A stretch of 64,000 bases of DNA from Leclercia adecarboxylata (GCA_002360945.1 DERO01000024.1:310001-374000); one strand, 5' to 3'; counted from the stretch's first letter, positions 42,057 through 53,054 are shown. Notes: generated from the letters alone by a model not told the origin. Numbers and translations: made by a program.

Positions 42057-42797
42057 ATGGCAGGTCATAGTAAGTGGGCCAACACCAAACACCGCAAAGC
42101 GGCACAGGATGCCAAACGCGGTAAGATTTTTACCAAAATCATTCGTGAACTGGTCACTGCAGCCCGTCTGGGCGGCGGCGATGCGGGTTCCAACCCACGT
42201 CTGCGTGCAGCGATCGATAAAGCGCTGAGCAACAACATGACGCGTGACACCCTGAACCGTGCTATCGCCCGTGGCGTAGGCGGCGACGATGACACCAACA
42301 TGGAAACCATCATTTATGAAGGTTACGGTCCTGGCGGCACGGCGGTGATGATCGAGTGCCTGTCCGACAACCGTAACCGTACCGTTGCTGAAGTGCGTCA
42401 TGCCTTCACCAAAACCGGTGGCAACCTCGGTACCGATGGTTCCGTGGCCTACCTGTTCAGCAAAAAAGGCGTGATCTCCTTCGAGAAAGGCGACGAAGAT
42501 GTGATCATGGAAGCGGCGCTGGAAGCCGGTGCTGAAGACGTGGTGACCTATGACGATGGCGCGATTGACGTCTATACCGCATGGGAAGAGATGGGTGCGG
42601 TGCGTGATGCGCTGGAAGCAGCGGGCCTGAAAGCCGACGCGGCTGAAGTCACCATGATCCCGTCCACCAAAGCGGACATGGATGCGGAAACCGCGCCAAA
42701 ACTGCTGCGCCTGATCGACATGCTCGAAGACTGCGACGACGTGCAGGAAGTTTACCACAACGGTGAAATCTCCGACGAGGTTGCGGCTACCCTGTAA
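42057..42797 (+). CDS. yebC: YebC/PmpR family protein (TACO1-like)
   Basis: A 246-residue member of a very widespread family that begins [21 protein letters not shown], the family signature. Members have been described as transcription factors and, for the closest group, as helpers of ribosomes stalled on difficult peptide motifs. TGAGGAAC precedes the ATG. It stands upstream of ruvC, as in E. coli. Confidence 0.95.
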   Translation: MAGHSKWANTKHRKAAQDAKRGKIFTKIIRELVTAARLGGGDAGSNPRLRAAIDKALSNNMTRDTLNRAIARGVGGDDDTNMETIIYEGYGPGGTAVMIECLSDNRNRTVAEVRHAFTKTGGNLGTDGSVAYLFSKKGVISFEKGDEDVIMEAALEAGAEDVVTYDDGAIDVYTAWEEMGAVRDALEAAGLKADAAEVTMIPSTKADMDAETAPKLLRLIDMLEDCDDVQEVYHNGEISDEVAATL

Positions 42798-42831
42798 TGG
42801 CCCATCCTAAACCGACAACCGGAGAGGCGTG

Positions 42832-43353
42832 ATGGCGATTATTCTCGGTATTGACCCGGGCTCACGCATCACCGGTTATGGCGTTATCCGCCAGGTCGGG
42901 CGTCAGTTGACCTACCTTGGCAGCGGCTGTATCCGTACCAAAGTAGAGGATCTGCCGTCGCGTCTGAAGCTTATCTACGCAGGCGTGACGGAGATCATCA
43001 CCCAGTTCCAGCCGGACTATTTCGCCATCGAACAGGTGTTTATGGCGAAGAATGCCGACTCGGCGCTGAAGCTTGGTCAGGCTCGCGGCGTGGCGATTGT
43101 CGCGGCGGTAAATCAGGATCTGCCGGTGTTTGAATACGCCGCAAGGCAGGTCAAGCAAACCGTGGTGGGGAACGGTGGGGCAGATAAAACCCAGGTGCAG
43201 CACATGGTGCGGACCCTGTTAAAACTGCCCGCCAATCCGCAGGCGGATGCCGCCGATGCCCTGGCGATCGCCATTACCCACTGCCACGTCAGCCAGAACG
43301 CGATGCAGATAAGCGAGTCGCGGCTCAATCTGGCGCGCGGTCGATTGCGCTAA
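42832..43353 (+). CDS. ruvC: Holliday-junction resolvase RuvC
   Basis: A 173-residue endonuclease that cuts Holliday junctions made mobile by RuvAB. The acidic residues (E. coli Asp7, Glu66, Asp138, Asp141, numbered without Met1) are in [17 protein letters not shown] and [11 protein letters not shown]. The ATG at 42832 is chosen over the GTG at 42829; CGGAGAGG precedes it. The loop [11 protein letters not shown] differs slightly from E. coli. A terminator that also contains a LexA site follows; the yebB gene found here in E. coli is absent. Confidence 0.96.
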   Translation: MAIILGIDPGSRITGYGVIRQVGRQLTYLGSGCIRTKVEDLPSRLKLIYAGVTEIITQFQPDYFAIEQVFMAKNADSALKLGQARGVAIVAAVNQDLPVFEYAARQVKQTVVGNGGADKTQVQHMVRTLLKLPANPQADAADALAIAITHCHVSQNAMQISESRLNLARGRLR

Positions 43354-43363
43354 ATGTGAAATC

Positions 43364-43391
43364 AGGCTGGATGTTTATCCAGCCTTTTTTT
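43364..43391 (+). terminator. ruvC terminator hairpin with embedded LexA operator of ruvAB
   Basis: AGGCTGGA (43364-43371) and TCCAGCCT (43378-43385) form an 8-base-pair stem followed by T to 43390, a rho-independent terminator for ruvC. The same bases 43367-43382 read CTGGATGTTTATCCAG, which fits the LexA operator pattern CTG-N10-CAG and is close to the SOS box of E. coli ruvAB. A TATTAT -10 follows at 43391-43396, so the operator covers the -35 region of ruvA. Confidence 0.85.
43367..43382. promoter_or_regulatory. LexA (SOS) operator of ruvAB
   Basis: CTGGATGTTTATCCAG keeps the CTG and CAG ends of the LexA consensus at the right spacing, with an AT-rich middle. ruvAB of E. coli is SOS-regulated from the same position. 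The operator lies within the ruvC terminator stem-loop. Confidence 0.8.
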
Positions 43392-43435
43392 ATTATGGCA
43401 GCGGTAACTTTTAGCCCTTAACGCAGGAGCGTCAC

Positions 43436-44047
43436 GTGATAGGCAGACTCAGAGGCATCATCTTAGAAAAACAACCCCCGATAGTGCTGCTTGAGGCCGG
43501 AGGCGTGGGCTACGAAGTGCATATGCCGATGACCTGCTTCTATGAATTGCCGGACGCGGGCAAAGAGGCGATTGTCTTCACCCACTTTGTCGTGCGTGAA
43601 GATGCCCAGCTGCTGTTCGGCTTTAACAATAAGCAGGAACGCACCCTGTTTAAAGAGCTGATCAAAACCAACGGCGTGGGGCCAAAGCTGGCGCTGGCGA
43701 TCCTCTCCGGGATGTCGGCTCCGCAGTTTGTCAACGCCGTTGAGCGTGAAGATCCCGCCGCCCTGATTAAACTTCCCGGTATCGGCAAGAAAACGGCCGA
43801 GCGCCTGATTGTTGAGATGAAAGACCGCTTTAAAGGCCTGCACGGCGATCTCTTTACCCCGGCCGCCGATCTGGTGCTGACGTCCCCTGCGGGCCCGGCA
43901 GCAGACGATGCAGAACAGGAAGCGGTTGCCGCGCTGGTGGCGCTGGGCTATAAACCTCAGGAAGCGAGCCGGATGGTCAGCAAAATTGCTAAACCGGACG
44001 CTACCAGTGAAACCCTGATTCGTGAAGCGCTGCGCGCGGCATTGTGA
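43436..44047 (+). CDS. ruvA: Holliday-junction branch-migration protein RuvA
   Basis: A 203-residue protein that binds Holliday junctions as a tetramer and loads the RuvB motor. It has an N-terminal OB-fold (about 1-63), helix-hairpin-helix motifs ([16 protein letters not shown] and [16 protein letters not shown]) and a C-terminal RuvB-binding domain. The start is GTG after CGCAGGAGCG. ruvB begins 8 bases after the stop; expression is expected to be LexA-controlled. Confidence 0.97.
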   Translation: MIGRLRGIILEKQPPIVLLEAGGVGYEVHMPMTCFYELPDAGKEAIVFTHFVVREDAQLLFGFNNKQERTLFKELIKTNGVGPKLALAILSGMSAPQFVNAVEREDPAALIKLPGIGKKTAERLIVEMKDRFKGLHGDLFTPAADLVLTSPAGPAADDAEQEAVAALVALGYKPQEASRMVSKIAKPDATSETLIREALRAAL

Positions 44048-44052
44048 GGTAA

Positions 44053-45066
<1,014 letters not shown>

Positions 45067-45079
45067 CCTCTGCGGAAAT

Positions 45080-45151
45080 TGCCGGATGGCGGCTGCGCCT
45101 TATCCGGCCTACACGTCTTTGTAGCCCCGGTAAGTGCAGCGCCACCGGGGA
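45080..45151. repeat. BIME: REP pair between ruvB and znuB
   Basis: GCCGGATGGCGGCTGCGCCT with ATCCGGCCTAC (45081-45112) and the opposite unit GTAGCCCCGGTAAGTGCAGC with CACCGGGG (45121-45150), between the convergent ruvAB and znuCB transcripts. The second unit differs from the other copies by a compensated C-to-G change in its stem (CCCCGG/CCGGGG). Confidence 0.85.
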
Positions 45152-45156
45152 GCGGC

Positions 45157-45942
45157 TCAGCTGGCAGGTTTCTTCATCATGCTGAAGATAAACAGCGCCG
45201 CCGCACACAGCACCACCGACGGTCCGGCAGGTGTGTCATAAAACGCCGAGAAGGTTAACCCTCCGGTCACGGCAATCATCCCGACACCCACGGCTACGCT
45301 GGCCATCTGCTCTGGCGTGCGGGCAAAACGACGCGCGGTGGCGGCGGGAATGATCAGCAGCGACGTAATAATCAACGCCCCGACAAACTTCATCGCCACG
45401 CCAATGGTCAGCGCCGTCACCAGCATCAGCAGCAGTTTGACACGCTGCAACTTCACGCCATCGACAAAGGCTAAATCCGGGCTGATGGTCATCGCCAGCA
45501 GGCTACGCCACTGCCACAACAGGACAGCCAGCACGATCACCACCCCGATGGCGATGGCGATCAGATCGTCCGGCGTCACCGCCAGCAGGTCGCCAAACAG
45601 ATAGGCCATCAGATCCACACGGATGTTGGACATCAGGCTGACCACCACCAGACCCAGCGACAGGGCGCTGTGCGCCATGATCCCGAGCAGCGTATCCACC
45701 GCCAGATGCGGACGCTTCTCCAGCCATACCAGACCGGCCGCCAGCAGCAGCGTCACCGCAATCACCGCGTAGAACGGATTCACATCCAGCAGTAAGCCAA
45801 ATGCCACTCCCAACAGGGAGGCGTGGGCGAGGGTATCGCCAAAATAGGACATCCGACGCCAGACGACAAACGAGCCCAGTGGACCCGCCGCGCAGGCAAG
45901 CATCATCCCGGCCAGCCAGCCGGGCAATAATAATTCAATCAT
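45157..45942 (-). CDS. znuB: Zinc ABC transporter permease ZnuB
   Basis: A 261-residue inner-membrane protein of the ABC-3 metal permease family, with about seven to eight spans. [16 protein letters not shown] near the N-terminus is the family signature. It forms the channel of the high-affinity Zn2+ importer ZnuABC. It overlaps znuC by 4 bases and is cotranscribed with it on the minus strand. Confidence 0.96.
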   Translation of the reverse strand: MIELLLPGWLAGMMLACAAGPLGSFVVWRRMSYFGDTLAHASLLGVAFGLLLDVNPFYAVIAVTLLLAAGLVWLEKRPHLAVDTLLGIMAHSALSLGLVVVSLMSNIRVDLMAYLFGDLLAVTPDDLIAIAIGVVIVLAVLLWQWRSLLAMTISPDLAFVDGVKLQRVKLLLMLVTALTIGVAMKFVGALIITSLLIIPAATARRFARTPEQMASVAVGVGMIAVTGGLTFSAFYDTPAGPSVVLCAAALFIFSMMKKPAS

Positions 45943-46694
45943 GAGTTACCGTTTCCCCGGCGCAGGACAATGCGTCCCTGCAAATCATGGCGGTGATTGT
46001 GATGGTGGCGATAAATGCCCAGCTGTTCGGCGCCGCGAGGGCCAAACATCGAGATAAACTCCGGGTGCATGGAAACCACTTCCGGTGTGCCAGAGCAGCA
46101 GATGTGATGGTTCAGACAGAGCACTTCGTCCGTTTTCGCCATAACCAGATGCAGGTCGTGCGACACCATCAGCACGGCGCAGTCCAGCTCTTTGCGCAGC
46201 TGATCGATCAGGTCGTACAGCGCCACCTGACCGTTGACGTCTACCCCCTGGGTCGGCTCGTCGAGCACCAGCAGCTGCGGCCTGTTGAGCAGGGCGCGGG
46301 CCAGCAGCACGCGCTGAGTCTCGCCGCCGGAGAGCTTCTGCAGGGGCGCGTCGATCAGATGCCCGGCCTGCACCCGCTTGAGCGCTGGCAGAATATCGTC
46401 TTTACGTGTCGCGGGACGCAGACGCAGAAAACGGCTCACCGTCAGCGGCAGGGTGGCGTCAAGATGCAGCTTCTGTGGCACATAGCCGATGCGCAGCTGC
46501 CGGTCACGCTTGATAAGGCCGCTGTCGGGTGCTACCAGGCCCAGCACCACGCGCACCAGCGTCGATTTCCCCGCGCCATTGGGCCCAAGCAGCGTCAGAA
46601 TTTTACCGGGTTTCAAATCCAGCGAAACGTCAGAGAGGACGCGGCGCTGACCAAATGAAACCGAAATATTTTCGAGAGATACCAGATTCGTCAT
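45939..46694 (-). CDS. znuC: Zinc ABC transporter ATP-binding protein ZnuC
   Basis: A 251-residue ATPase: Walker [10 protein letters not shown], signature LSGGETQRV, Walker [12 protein letters not shown], and VSHDLHLVM with the switch histidine. It ends in a histidine-rich stretch ([11 protein letters not shown]) that may sense or hold zinc. It is divergent from znuA, with the Zur box between them. No strong ribosome site is seen before the ATG, and the leader is short. Confidence 0.96.
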   Translation of the reverse strand: MTNLVSLENISVSFGQRRVLSDVSLDLKPGKILTLLGPNGAGKSTLVRVVLGLVAPDSGLIKRDRQLRIGYVPQKLHLDATLPLTVSRFLRLRPATRKDDILPALKRVQAGHLIDAPLQKLSGGETQRVLLARALLNRPQLLVLDEPTQGVDVNGQVALYDLIDQLRKELDCAVLMVSHDLHLVMAKTDEVLCLNHHICCSGTPEVVSMHPEFISMFGPRGAEQLGIYRHHHNHRHDLQGRIVLRRGNGNS

Positions 46695-46721
46695 GTCAAT
46701 TTTATGCTTGCAGAAGTCATC

Positions 46722-46742
46722 GAATGTTATAATATCACATTC
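46722..46742. promoter_or_regulatory. Zur box controlling znuA and znuCB
   Basis: The two halves GAATGTTATA and TATCACATTC flank a central A and are inverted repeats at nine of ten positions, matching the Zur operator of E. coli znu. A perfect -10 TATAAT (46728-46733) facing znuA lies inside it, so zinc-loaded Zur would block transcription directly. Confidence 0.92.
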
Positions 46743-46772
46743 CGCCCACTCATTACGATGAATAGTCGCATT

Positions 46773-47717
46773 ATGTTACAGAAAAATACGCTTCTTTTCG
46801 CAGCATTATCCGCTGCCCTTTGGGGTTCAACAGCACAAGATGTTAACGCCGCCGTCGTCGCTTCGCTCAAGCCGCTCGGTTTTATCGCTTCCGCTATCGC
46901 AGACGGGGTGACAGAAACCCAGGTATTACTGCCTGATGGGGCCTCTGAACATGACTATTCCCTGCGTCCTTCAGATGTAAAACGCTTACAAAACGCGGAC
47001 TTAGTGGTCTGGATTGGTCCGGAGATGGAAGCCTTCATGCAGAAGTCAGCAAATCAGCTGTCGGAGGCAAAACAGGTAAGCATCGCTAATCTTCCCGGTG
47101 TGAAACCGCTTCTCATGAAAGGGTCTGATGATGACGATCATGACCACGATCACGGGAGTGCTGAAGGGGAAAAAGGTGACGAGCATCACCATCACGGTGA
47201 GTACAATATGCACCTTTGGCTTTCCCCTGAGATAGCGCGCCTTTCGGCGGTTGCAATCCACGAAAAATTAGTGGAACTTATGCCGCAAAGTCGAGCCAAA
47301 CTTGACGCCAACCTGAAGGATTTTGAGGCACAACTTGCCGCAACCGACAAGCAGGTGGGTACCGAGCTCGCACCATTGAAAGGTAAAGGATATTTCGTTT
47401 TTCATGATGCCTATGGCTACTATGAAAAACACTACGGTCTCACGCCGCTTGGCCACTTCACCGTCAATCCAGAGATTCAACCCGGTGCGCAGCGTTTACA
47501 TGAAATCAGAACACAGTTGGTTGAGCAGAAAGCGTCCTGCGTTTTTGCTGAGCCACAGTTCAGGCCAGCGGTCGTTGAAGCCGTGGCAAGGGGTACGTCC
47601 GTGCGTATGGGCACCCTTGACCCACTGGGAACCTCTATCCAGTTGAGCAAAGCGAGCTATTCGCAGTTCCTCAGCCAACTGGCGAACCAGTATGCGAGCT
47701 GCCTGAAAGGAGATTAA
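46773..47717 (+). CDS. znuA: Zinc ABC transporter periplasmic binding protein ZnuA
   Basis: A 314-residue periplasmic Zn2+-binding protein. Signal peptide about 1-26 ([18 protein letters not shown]), then a cluster A-I solute-binding fold with a histidine/aspartate-rich loop between the first ligand region and NMHLWLSPE (two clusters: [10 protein letters not shown] and DEHHHHGE). Zinc ligands are expected in the [18 protein letters not shown] and [10 protein letters not shown] segments. The ATG at 46773 is preferred because upstream in-frame ATGs fall at or before the Zur box and promoter; the ATG at 46758 remains possible. Repressed by Zur when zinc is ample. Confidence 0.93.
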   Translation: MLQKNTLLFAALSAALWGSTAQDVNAAVVASLKPLGFIASAIADGVTETQVLLPDGASEHDYSLRPSDVKRLQNADLVVWIGPEMEAFMQKSANQLSEAKQVSIANLPGVKPLLMKGSDDDDHDHDHGSAEGEKGDEHHHHGEYNMHLWLSPEIARLSAVAIHEKLVELMPQSRAKLDANLKDFEAQLAATDKQVGTELAPLKGKGYFVFHDAYGYYEKHYGLTPLGHFTVNPEIQPGAQRLHEIRTQLVEQKASCVFAEPQFRPAVVEAVARGTSVRMGTLDPLGTSIQLSKASYSQFLSQLANQYASCLKGD

Positions 47718-47732
47718 CGAGGAAGTGAATAC

Positions 47733-49055
47733 GTGCAACAGATAGCCCGCTCTGTCGCCCTGGCATTTAATAATTTGCCCCGGCCCCACCGCGTCATGCT
47801 GGGGTCGCTTACTGTTCTCACCTTAGCGGTCGCCGTCTGGCGGCCCTATGTTTACCACCCAAATTCTGCCCCGGTTATCAAAACCATTGAGCTGGAAAAA
47901 AGTGAGATTCGCTCTCTTTTACCTGAAGCCAGTGAACCTATCGATCAGGCCCCGCAGGAAGAAGAAGCGATTCCCCAGGATGAGCTTGACGATAAAACCG
48001 AAGCTGAAGTGGGCGTACATGAATATGTCGTCTCTACCGGGGATACGTTAAGCAGCGTTCTGAATCAGTACGGCATTGAAATGGGCGAGATCAGCCAGCT
48101 TGCCGCAGCCGATAAAGATCTACGTAACCTGAAAATTGGTCAACAGCTCTCCTGGACCCTGACCGATAGTGGCGATTTACAGCGCCTGACCTGGGAAGTC
48201 TCCCGTCGTGAAACCCGTACCTACGATCGTGCTGAAAACGGTTTCAAGATGAGCAGCGAAATGCAGCAGGGCGACTGGGTAAACAGCGCCATCAAAGGCA
48301 CCCTGAGCGGCGGCAGTTTCGTAGCCAGCGCGCGTGAGGCGGGGCTGACCAGCGGTGAAATCAGTTCAGTGATTAAAGCCATGCAGTGGCAGATGGACTT
48401 CCGTAAGCTGAAAAAAGGCGATTCATACTCGGTGCTGATGTCCCGCGAAATGCTGGACGGCAAGCGTGAGCAGAGTCAGCTGCTTGGGGTTCGTTTACGC
48501 TCTGATGGGAAAGATTACTATGCGATCCGCGCCGAGGACGGCAAATTCTACGATCGCAACGGTACCGGGCTGGCGAAAGGCTTCTTACGCTTCCCGACCT
48601 CAAAACAGTTCCGCGTCTCCTCGAACTTTAACCCGCGTCGTCTGAACCCGGTTACCGGCCGTGTGGCCCCGCACCGCGGTGTGGACTTTGCCATGCCGCA
48701 GGGGACACCTGTTCTGGCGGTCGGTGATGGCGAAGTGGTCATGGCAAAACGCAGCGGTGCTGCGGGTTATTACGTTGCCGTGCGTCACGGACGTACCTAC
48801 ACCACCCGCTATATGCACCTGCGTAAGCTGCTCGTGAAGCCGGGTCAGAAGGTGAAGCGTGGCGATCGCATTGCGCTGTCGGGCAACACCGGTCGTTCTA
48901 CCGGCCCGCATCTGCACTATGAAGTGTGGATCAACCAGCAGGCGGTTAACCCGTTAACGGCGAAGCTGCCGCGTACCGAAGGGCTGATCGGCAAAGACCG
49001 TAGCGATTACCTGGCGCAGGTCAAAGAGGTTATTCCGCAGCTCAGTATTGATTAA
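47733..49055 (+). CDS. mepM: Murein DD-endopeptidase MepM
   Basis: A 440-residue envelope enzyme that cuts D-Ala-mDAP cross-links to let the peptidoglycan mesh expand. It has an N-terminal membrane anchor (about 20-40), a LysM domain (HEYVVSTGDTLSSVLNQYG, about 95-140) and a C-terminal M23 metallopeptidase domain with zinc ligands in HRGVDFAMP and HLHYEVW. The GTG start (MQQIARSVAL) follows GAGGAAG and is 15 bases after znuA, as in E. coli. A terminator follows. Confidence 0.95.
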   Translation: MQQIARSVALAFNNLPRPHRVMLGSLTVLTLAVAVWRPYVYHPNSAPVIKTIELEKSEIRSLLPEASEPIDQAPQEEEAIPQDELDDKTEAEVGVHEYVVSTGDTLSSVLNQYGIEMGEISQLAAADKDLRNLKIGQQLSWTLTDSGDLQRLTWEVSRRETRTYDRAENGFKMSSEMQQGDWVNSAIKGTLSGGSFVASAREAGLTSGEISSVIKAMQWQMDFRKLKKGDSYSVLMSREMLDGKREQSQLLGVRLRSDGKDYYAIRAEDGKFYDRNGTGLAKGFLRFPTSKQFRVSSNFNPRRLNPVTGRVAPHRGVDFAMPQGTPVLAVGDGEVVMAKRSGAAGYYVAVRHGRTYTTRYMHLRKLLVKPGQKVKRGDRIALSGNTGRSTGPHLHYEVWINQQAVNPLTAKLPRTEGLIGKDRSDYLAQVKEVIPQLSID

Positions 49056-49067
49056 TCCTGCAGCATT

Positions 49068-49101
49068 AAAAGCCGGTGCGTAACTGCACCGGCTTTTTCT
49101 T
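49068..49101 (+). terminator. rho-independent terminator of mepM
   Basis: AGCCGGTGC (49071-49079) and GCACCGGCT (49086-49094), extended by flanking A-T pairs, loop GTAACT, followed by TTTTCTTTT. Confidence 0.92.
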
Positions 49102-49171
49102 TTGTGCCTTGCGCACTGCCTCGCTAAACTAACGCATTACTCTTTAAAGCATCACCCGCCCTGGAAAAAGC

Positions 49172-50143
49172 ATGGAAACCCAAAAAAACAACAGTGAATA
49201 CATTCCTGAATTTGAGAAATCCTTTCGTCACCCGCGCTTCTGGGGCGCCTGGTTGGGTGTGTATGCCTTTGCGGGTATAGCGATGCTTCCCGCATCCGTG
49301 CGCGATCCGCTGCTCGGCAAGGTGGGTCGTCTGGCAGGCAAACTGGGTAAAAGCGCCCGCCGTCGCGCGCAGATAAACCTCTTCTACTGCTTCCCGGAGA
49401 AGAGCGAGGCGGAGCGTGAGGCGATCATCGATGAGATGTTTACCACCGCGCCGCAGGCGATGGCGATGATGGGTGAGCTGGCGTTACGCGGGCCGGAAAA
49501 AGTCGCCAGCCGCGTTGACTGGAAAGGGCTGGAGATCGTCGAGGAGATGCGTCGCAACGATGAGAAGGTGATCTTTCTGGTACCGCACGGCTGGGGCGTG
49601 GATATTCCGGCGATGCTGATGGCGTCGCAGGGACAAAAAATGGCGGCGATGTTCCATAATCAGGGGAACAAGGTCTTCGATTATGTGTGGAATACGGTGC
49701 GTCGTCGCTTTGGCGGCCGCCTGCATGCCCGTAATGACGGCATCAAACCTTTTATCAAGTCCGTACGTCAGGGCTACTGGGGCTACTATCTCCCGGATCA
49801 GGATCACGGGCCGGAACACAGCGAGTTTGTCGATTTCTTTGCCACCTATAAGGCGACCCTGCCCGCCATTGGCCGCCTGATGAAGGTCTGCCAGGCGCGG
49901 GTGATCCCGTTGTTTCCGATTTACGATGGCAAAACGCATCGCCTGACGATTGAAGTGCGTCCGCCGATGGACGATCTGCTCACTGCCGACGACAACACCA
50001 TTGCGCGCCGGATGAACGAAGAGGTGGAGATTCTGGTGGGGCCGCATGCGGAGCAGTACACCTGGATCCTGAAACTGCTGAAGACGCGCAAGCCGGGCGA
50101 GAAAGAGCCGTATAAGCGCAAAGAGCTGTATCCGAAGAGATGA
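49172..50143 (+). CDS. lpxM: Lipid A myristoyltransferase LpxM (MsbB)
   Basis: A 323-residue inner-membrane acyltransferase that adds the last (myristoyl) chain to Kdo2-lipid A. One N-terminal membrane span (about 24-44) precedes the catalytic HX4D motif (HGWGVD, in [14 protein letters not shown]). Downstream segments such as [16 protein letters not shown] and [14 protein letters not shown] match LpxM rather than LpxL. It is transcribed alone, between two terminators. Confidence 0.96.
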   Translation: METQKNNSEYIPEFEKSFRHPRFWGAWLGVYAFAGIAMLPASVRDPLLGKVGRLAGKLGKSARRRAQINLFYCFPEKSEAEREAIIDEMFTTAPQAMAMMGELALRGPEKVASRVDWKGLEIVEEMRRNDEKVIFLVPHGWGVDIPAMLMASQGQKMAAMFHNQGNKVFDYVWNTVRRRFGGRLHARNDGIKPFIKSVRQGYWGYYLPDQDHGPEHSEFVDFFATYKATLPAIGRLMKVCQARVIPLFPIYDGKTHRLTIEVRPPMDDLLTADDNTIARRMNEEVEILVGPHAEQYTWILKLLKTRKPGEKEPYKRKELYPKR

Positions 50144-50153
50144 AGAAATAAAT

Positions 50154-50181
50154 AAATCCCCCGACTCGGGGGATTTTTTTT
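50154..50181 (+). terminator. rho-independent terminator of lpxM
   Basis: ATCCCCCG (50156-50163) and CGGGGGAT (50167-50174) form the stem around a 3-base loop, followed by a run of T to 50181. Confidence 0.9.
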
Positions 50182-50250
50182 GCCCGGCGGCGCTTCGCTT
50201 GCACGGGCCTACGAACCTGTATGCCGGGTAAGCGCAGCGCCACCCGGCAT
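50181..50250. repeat. BIME: REP pair between lpxM and pykA
   Basis: TGCCCGGCGGCGCTTCGCTT with CACGGGCCTAC (50181-50212) and the opposite unit ATGCCGGGTAAGCGCAGCGC with CACCCGGCAT (about 50221-50250), between the convergent lpxM and pykA genes. Confidence 0.88.
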
Positions 50251-50260
50251 AACCGCCATA

Positions 50261-51703
50261 TTATTCGACGGTCATCACGCGGGTGGTGTTGGTTGAGCCG
50301 ATGGTGCTCATCACATCGCCCTGGGTCACGATAACGATATCACCGGAGACCAGATAACCTTTGTCGCGCAGCAGGTTCACGGCGTCGTTCGCCGCGGCCA
50401 CGCCGTCGCTAGTGCTGTCGAAGAACACCGGCGTCACGCCGCGATACAGCGCGGTCAGGTTCAGGGTGCGCTCATGACGGGACATGGCGAAGATCGGCAG
50501 ACCGGAGCTGATACGCGAGGTCATCAGCGCGGTACGGCCGGATTCGGTCATGGTGATGATCGCGGTCACGCCCTTCAGGTGGTTGGCGGCATACATCGCC
50601 GACATCGCAATGGCTTCTTCTACGTTGTCGAACTGGATGTCCAGACGGTGCTTGGAGACGTTAATGCTTGGGATCTTCTCTGCACCCAGGCAGACGCGCG
50701 CCATCGCGGCCACGGTTTCCGCCGGATACTGGCCGGCCGCGGTTTCCGCTGACAGCATTACCGCATCGGTACCGTCGAGCACGGCGTTCGCCACGTCCAT
50801 CACTTCCGCACGGGTCGGCATTGGGTTGGTGATCATCGACTCCATCATCTGGGTCGCGGTGATCACGGAGCGGTTAAGCTGACGGGCACGGCGGATCAGC
50901 GCCTTCTGGATCCCGACCAGCTCCGGGTCGCCAATCTCAACGCCCAGGTCACCACGGGCGACCATCACCACGTCAGAGGCGAGGATGATGTCATCCATCG
51001 CGTCCTGGCTGCAGACCGCTTCAGCACGTTCCACTTTGGCGACGATTTTGGCATCGCAACCTGCATCGCGCGCCAGACGGCGGGCATAGTTAAGATCTTC
51101 TCCGCAGCGCGGGAAAGAGACGGCCAGATAGTCAACGCCAATCTCAGCCGCGGTAAGGATATCGGCTTTGTCTTTTTCAGTCAGGGCTTCAGCAGAGAGA
51201 CCGCCGCCCAGTTTGTTAATGCCTTTATTGTTGGACAGCGGGCCGCCAACGGTCACTTCGGTGAACACCTTCATGCCCTGAACTTCCAGCACTTTCAGCT
51301 GCACGCGACCGTCGTCGAGCAGCAGGATATCGCCCGGTACCACGTCGGCAGGCAGACCTTTATAGTCGATGCCCACTTTCTCTTTGTCGCCTTCGCCTTT
51401 GCTCAGGTTGGCGTCGAGCAGGAATTTGTCACCGATATTGAGGAAAACTTTACCCTCTTTGAAGGTGGAAACACGGATTTTTGGACCCTGCAGGTCACCG
51501 AGGATAGCTACATGACGTCCCAGTTTTGCCGCGATCTCACGGACCTTATCCGCACGTAATTTATGATCTTCCGGTGTTCCGTGAGAGAAGTTCATACGTA
51601 CCACGTTGGCGCCTGCAGCGATGATTTTCTCGAGGTTATTATCGCGGTCAGTAGCCGGGCCTAAGGTGGTAACGATCTTGGTTCTGCGAAGCCTTCTGGA
51701 CAT
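50261..51703 (-). CDS. pykA: Pyruvate kinase II PykA
   Basis: A 480-residue glycolytic enzyme (phosphoenolpyruvate + ADP to pyruvate + ATP), the AMP-activated isozyme. It begins [19 protein letters not shown]; the active-site segments [12 protein letters not shown] and [20 protein letters not shown] are intact, and the C-terminal regulatory domain is complete. The start at 51703 gives exactly the E. coli length and follows CGGAG on the minus strand; the 36 additional open codons upstream are not supported. Confidence 0.97.
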   Translation of the reverse strand: MSRRLRRTKIVTTLGPATDRDNNLEKIIAAGANVVRMNFSHGTPEDHKLRADKVREIAAKLGRHVAILGDLQGPKIRVSTFKEGKVFLNIGDKFLLDANLSKGEGDKEKVGIDYKGLPADVVPGDILLLDDGRVQLKVLEVQGMKVFTEVTVGGPLSNNKGINKLGGGLSAEALTEKDKADILTAAEIGVDYLAVSFPRCGEDLNYARRLARDAGCDAKIVAKVERAEAVCSQDAMDDIILASDVVMVARGDLGVEIGDPELVGIQKALIRRARQLNRSVITATQMMESMITNPMPTRAEVMDVANAVLDGTDAVMLSAETAAGQYPAETVAAMARVCLGAEKIPSINVSKHRLDIQFDNVEEAIAMSAMYAANHLKGVTAIITMTESGRTALMTSRISSGLPIFAMSRHERTLNLTALYRGVTPVFFDSTSDGVAAANDAVNLLRDKGYLVSGDIVIVTQGDVMSTIGSTNTTRVMTVE

Positions 51704-51826
51704 GTAATACTCCGTTGTCTGAAACAACCTGGTGTTGCGTGAACGATGATTCGGCACGTTGTCCGCCGTAATACCAACAGGAAACTTACCGAATGCCGAA
51801 AAAAGTAACAACTTTATAAGTGACGA

Positions 51827-52696
51827 TCAGGGAACTTCACCCTTAATGAACAACTCTTTATCAAAACGCGATTCCTTAAGCGCTTCTTTGACGCGCTTCA
51901 AGTTATCTCTGAATTTCGCCCCGCGACGCAGGGTAAAGCCGGTCGCCAGCACGTCGATGACGGTCAGCTGAGCCAGACGCGACACCATCGGCATGTAGAT
52001 ATCGGTGTCTTCCGGCACGTCGAGGGTGATCGCCAGCGTCGCTTCACGCGCCAGCGGCGTACCGGTGGTGGTGAGGGCGATCACCATGGCATCGTTTTCA
52101 CGCGCCAGCTGGGCCAGTTCGACCAGACTTTTGGTACGACCAGTATGCGATATCAGCACCACCACGTCATCCTCGTTACAATTCATACAGCTCATGCGTT
52201 GCAGCACGATGTCGTCGGAATAGATCACCGGGACGTTAAAACGGAAAAATTTATTCATTGCATCGTGGGCGACAGCGGCGGACGACCCAAGGCCAAAGAA
52301 GGCGATCTTCTTGGCCTGAGTCAGCAGATCGACGGCCCGGTTAACCGCACCCATATCCAGCGACTGGCGCACCTGGTCCAGGGTCGCCATCGCCGATTCG
52401 AAAATTTTGCCGGTGTAGGCCTCCACGCTGTCGTCTTCATCGACATTGCGGTTTACATAAGGTGTGCCGTTAGCCAGACTTTGCGCCAGATGCAGTTTAA
52501 AATCGGGATAGCCACGCGTCTCCATGCTGCGGCAGAAGCGGTTGACGGTCGGTTCGCTGACCCCCGACTCCTGGGCCAGAGTCGCGATGCTGGAATGAAT
52601 GGCCTGAGCGGGCGCGGCAAGAATTACTTCAGCCACTTTTCGCTCGGATTTGCTAAGGTGTTCCAGTTGAAACTGGATTTTTTCCAGCATGTTCAT
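51827..52696 (-). CDS. hexR: Transcriptional regulator HexR (RpiR family)
   Basis: A 289-residue repressor/activator of central carbon metabolism. It has an N-terminal helix-turn-helix domain (about 1-75, with SEPTVNRFCRSMETRGYPDFK) and a SIS sugar-isomerase domain (about 125-265, with FFGLGSSAAVAHDAMNKFFR) that binds KDPG, the ED-pathway intermediate, as effector. The start MNMLEKIQFQ gives the E. coli length. It is divergent from zwf, whose promoter carries a perfect HexR box, and next to pykA, so sensor and targets are clustered. Confidence 0.95.
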   Translation of the reverse strand: MNMLEKIQFQLEHLSKSERKVAEVILAAPAQAIHSSIATLAQESGVSEPTVNRFCRSMETRGYPDFKLHLAQSLANGTPYVNRNVDEDDSVEAYTGKIFESAMATLDQVRQSLDMGAVNRAVDLLTQAKKIAFFGLGSSAAVAHDAMNKFFRFNVPVIYSDDIVLQRMSCMNCNEDDVVVLISHTGRTKSLVELAQLARENDAMVIALTTTGTPLAREATLAITLDVPEDTDIYMPMVSRLAQLTVIDVLATGFTLRRGAKFRDNLKRVKEALKESRFDKELFIKGEVP

Positions 52697-52933
52697 TATT
52701 GACACGGCGCTCATCGGTGGAAACGATTTCATTAAGGGGTGAAATTGCGATTCGAATTAGCAAGAATATACGCTTGTGATCTGCCGAAAAGGGCAAACCC
52801 CGAAAAAAATGTTGTTGTTTTTTTTCATTACTTGATCGCTGTCGGATTTTAGCAACGGCCGGACAGCGCAAAGTTTGAACCGTTTTACCGTCATTATCCC
52901 ATAGCCGCCGATCCCGGGGCGAAATATCGGCGT

Positions 52934-52953
52934 ATCGCACGGGAGGATAAGCG
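52934..52953. promoter_or_regulatory. MarA/SoxS/Rob box of zwf
   Basis: ATCGCACGGGAGGATAAGCG carries the GCAC core and downstream spacing of a marbox and closely resembles the site known upstream of E. coli zwf (GCACGGG-N-GGATAAG). zwf is a member of the SoxRS and Mar regulons, in keeping with NADPH demand under oxidative stress. Confidence 0.65.
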
Positions 52954-52983
52954 CAAATGGTTTCGGGAATGACATAAAAGCAG

Positions 52984-52989
52984 TAGAGT
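52984..52989 (+). promoter_or_regulatory. -10 element of the zwf promoter
   Basis: TAGAGT, with a poor -35 17 bases upstream (TTTCGG, 52961-52966), as expected for an activator-dependent promoter. The start point would fall at the beginning of the HexR box. Confidence 0.55.
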
Positions 52990-52992
52990 GCA

Positions 52993-53007
52993 TGTAATAA
53001 AATTACA
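52993..53007. promoter_or_regulatory. HexR operator of zwf
   Basis: TGTAATAAAATTACA is a perfect palindrome (TGTAAT-AAA-ATTACA) and equals the HexR consensus. It overlaps the expected transcription start of zwf, so bound HexR would block it until KDPG releases the repressor. Confidence 0.93.
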
Positions 53008-53054
53008 ACGATATTCTGGCAAAAGCACCAGAGTATCCAACTGAGGAGAATGAC

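Larger units (their letters stand above)
52697..53054. other. 358-base hexR-zwf divergent regulatory region
   Basis: No credible gene. It holds the zwf promoter with a MarA/SoxS/Rob-like site (52934-52953), a -10 (52984-52989) and a HexR operator (52993-53007), and the hexR leader with its promoter on the other side. Confidence 0.75.

Noticed and set aside
47100..47210. Histidine/aspartate-rich repeat as a possible sequencing artefact or separate repeat
   Set aside because: It is the normal metal-binding loop of ZnuA and stays in frame.
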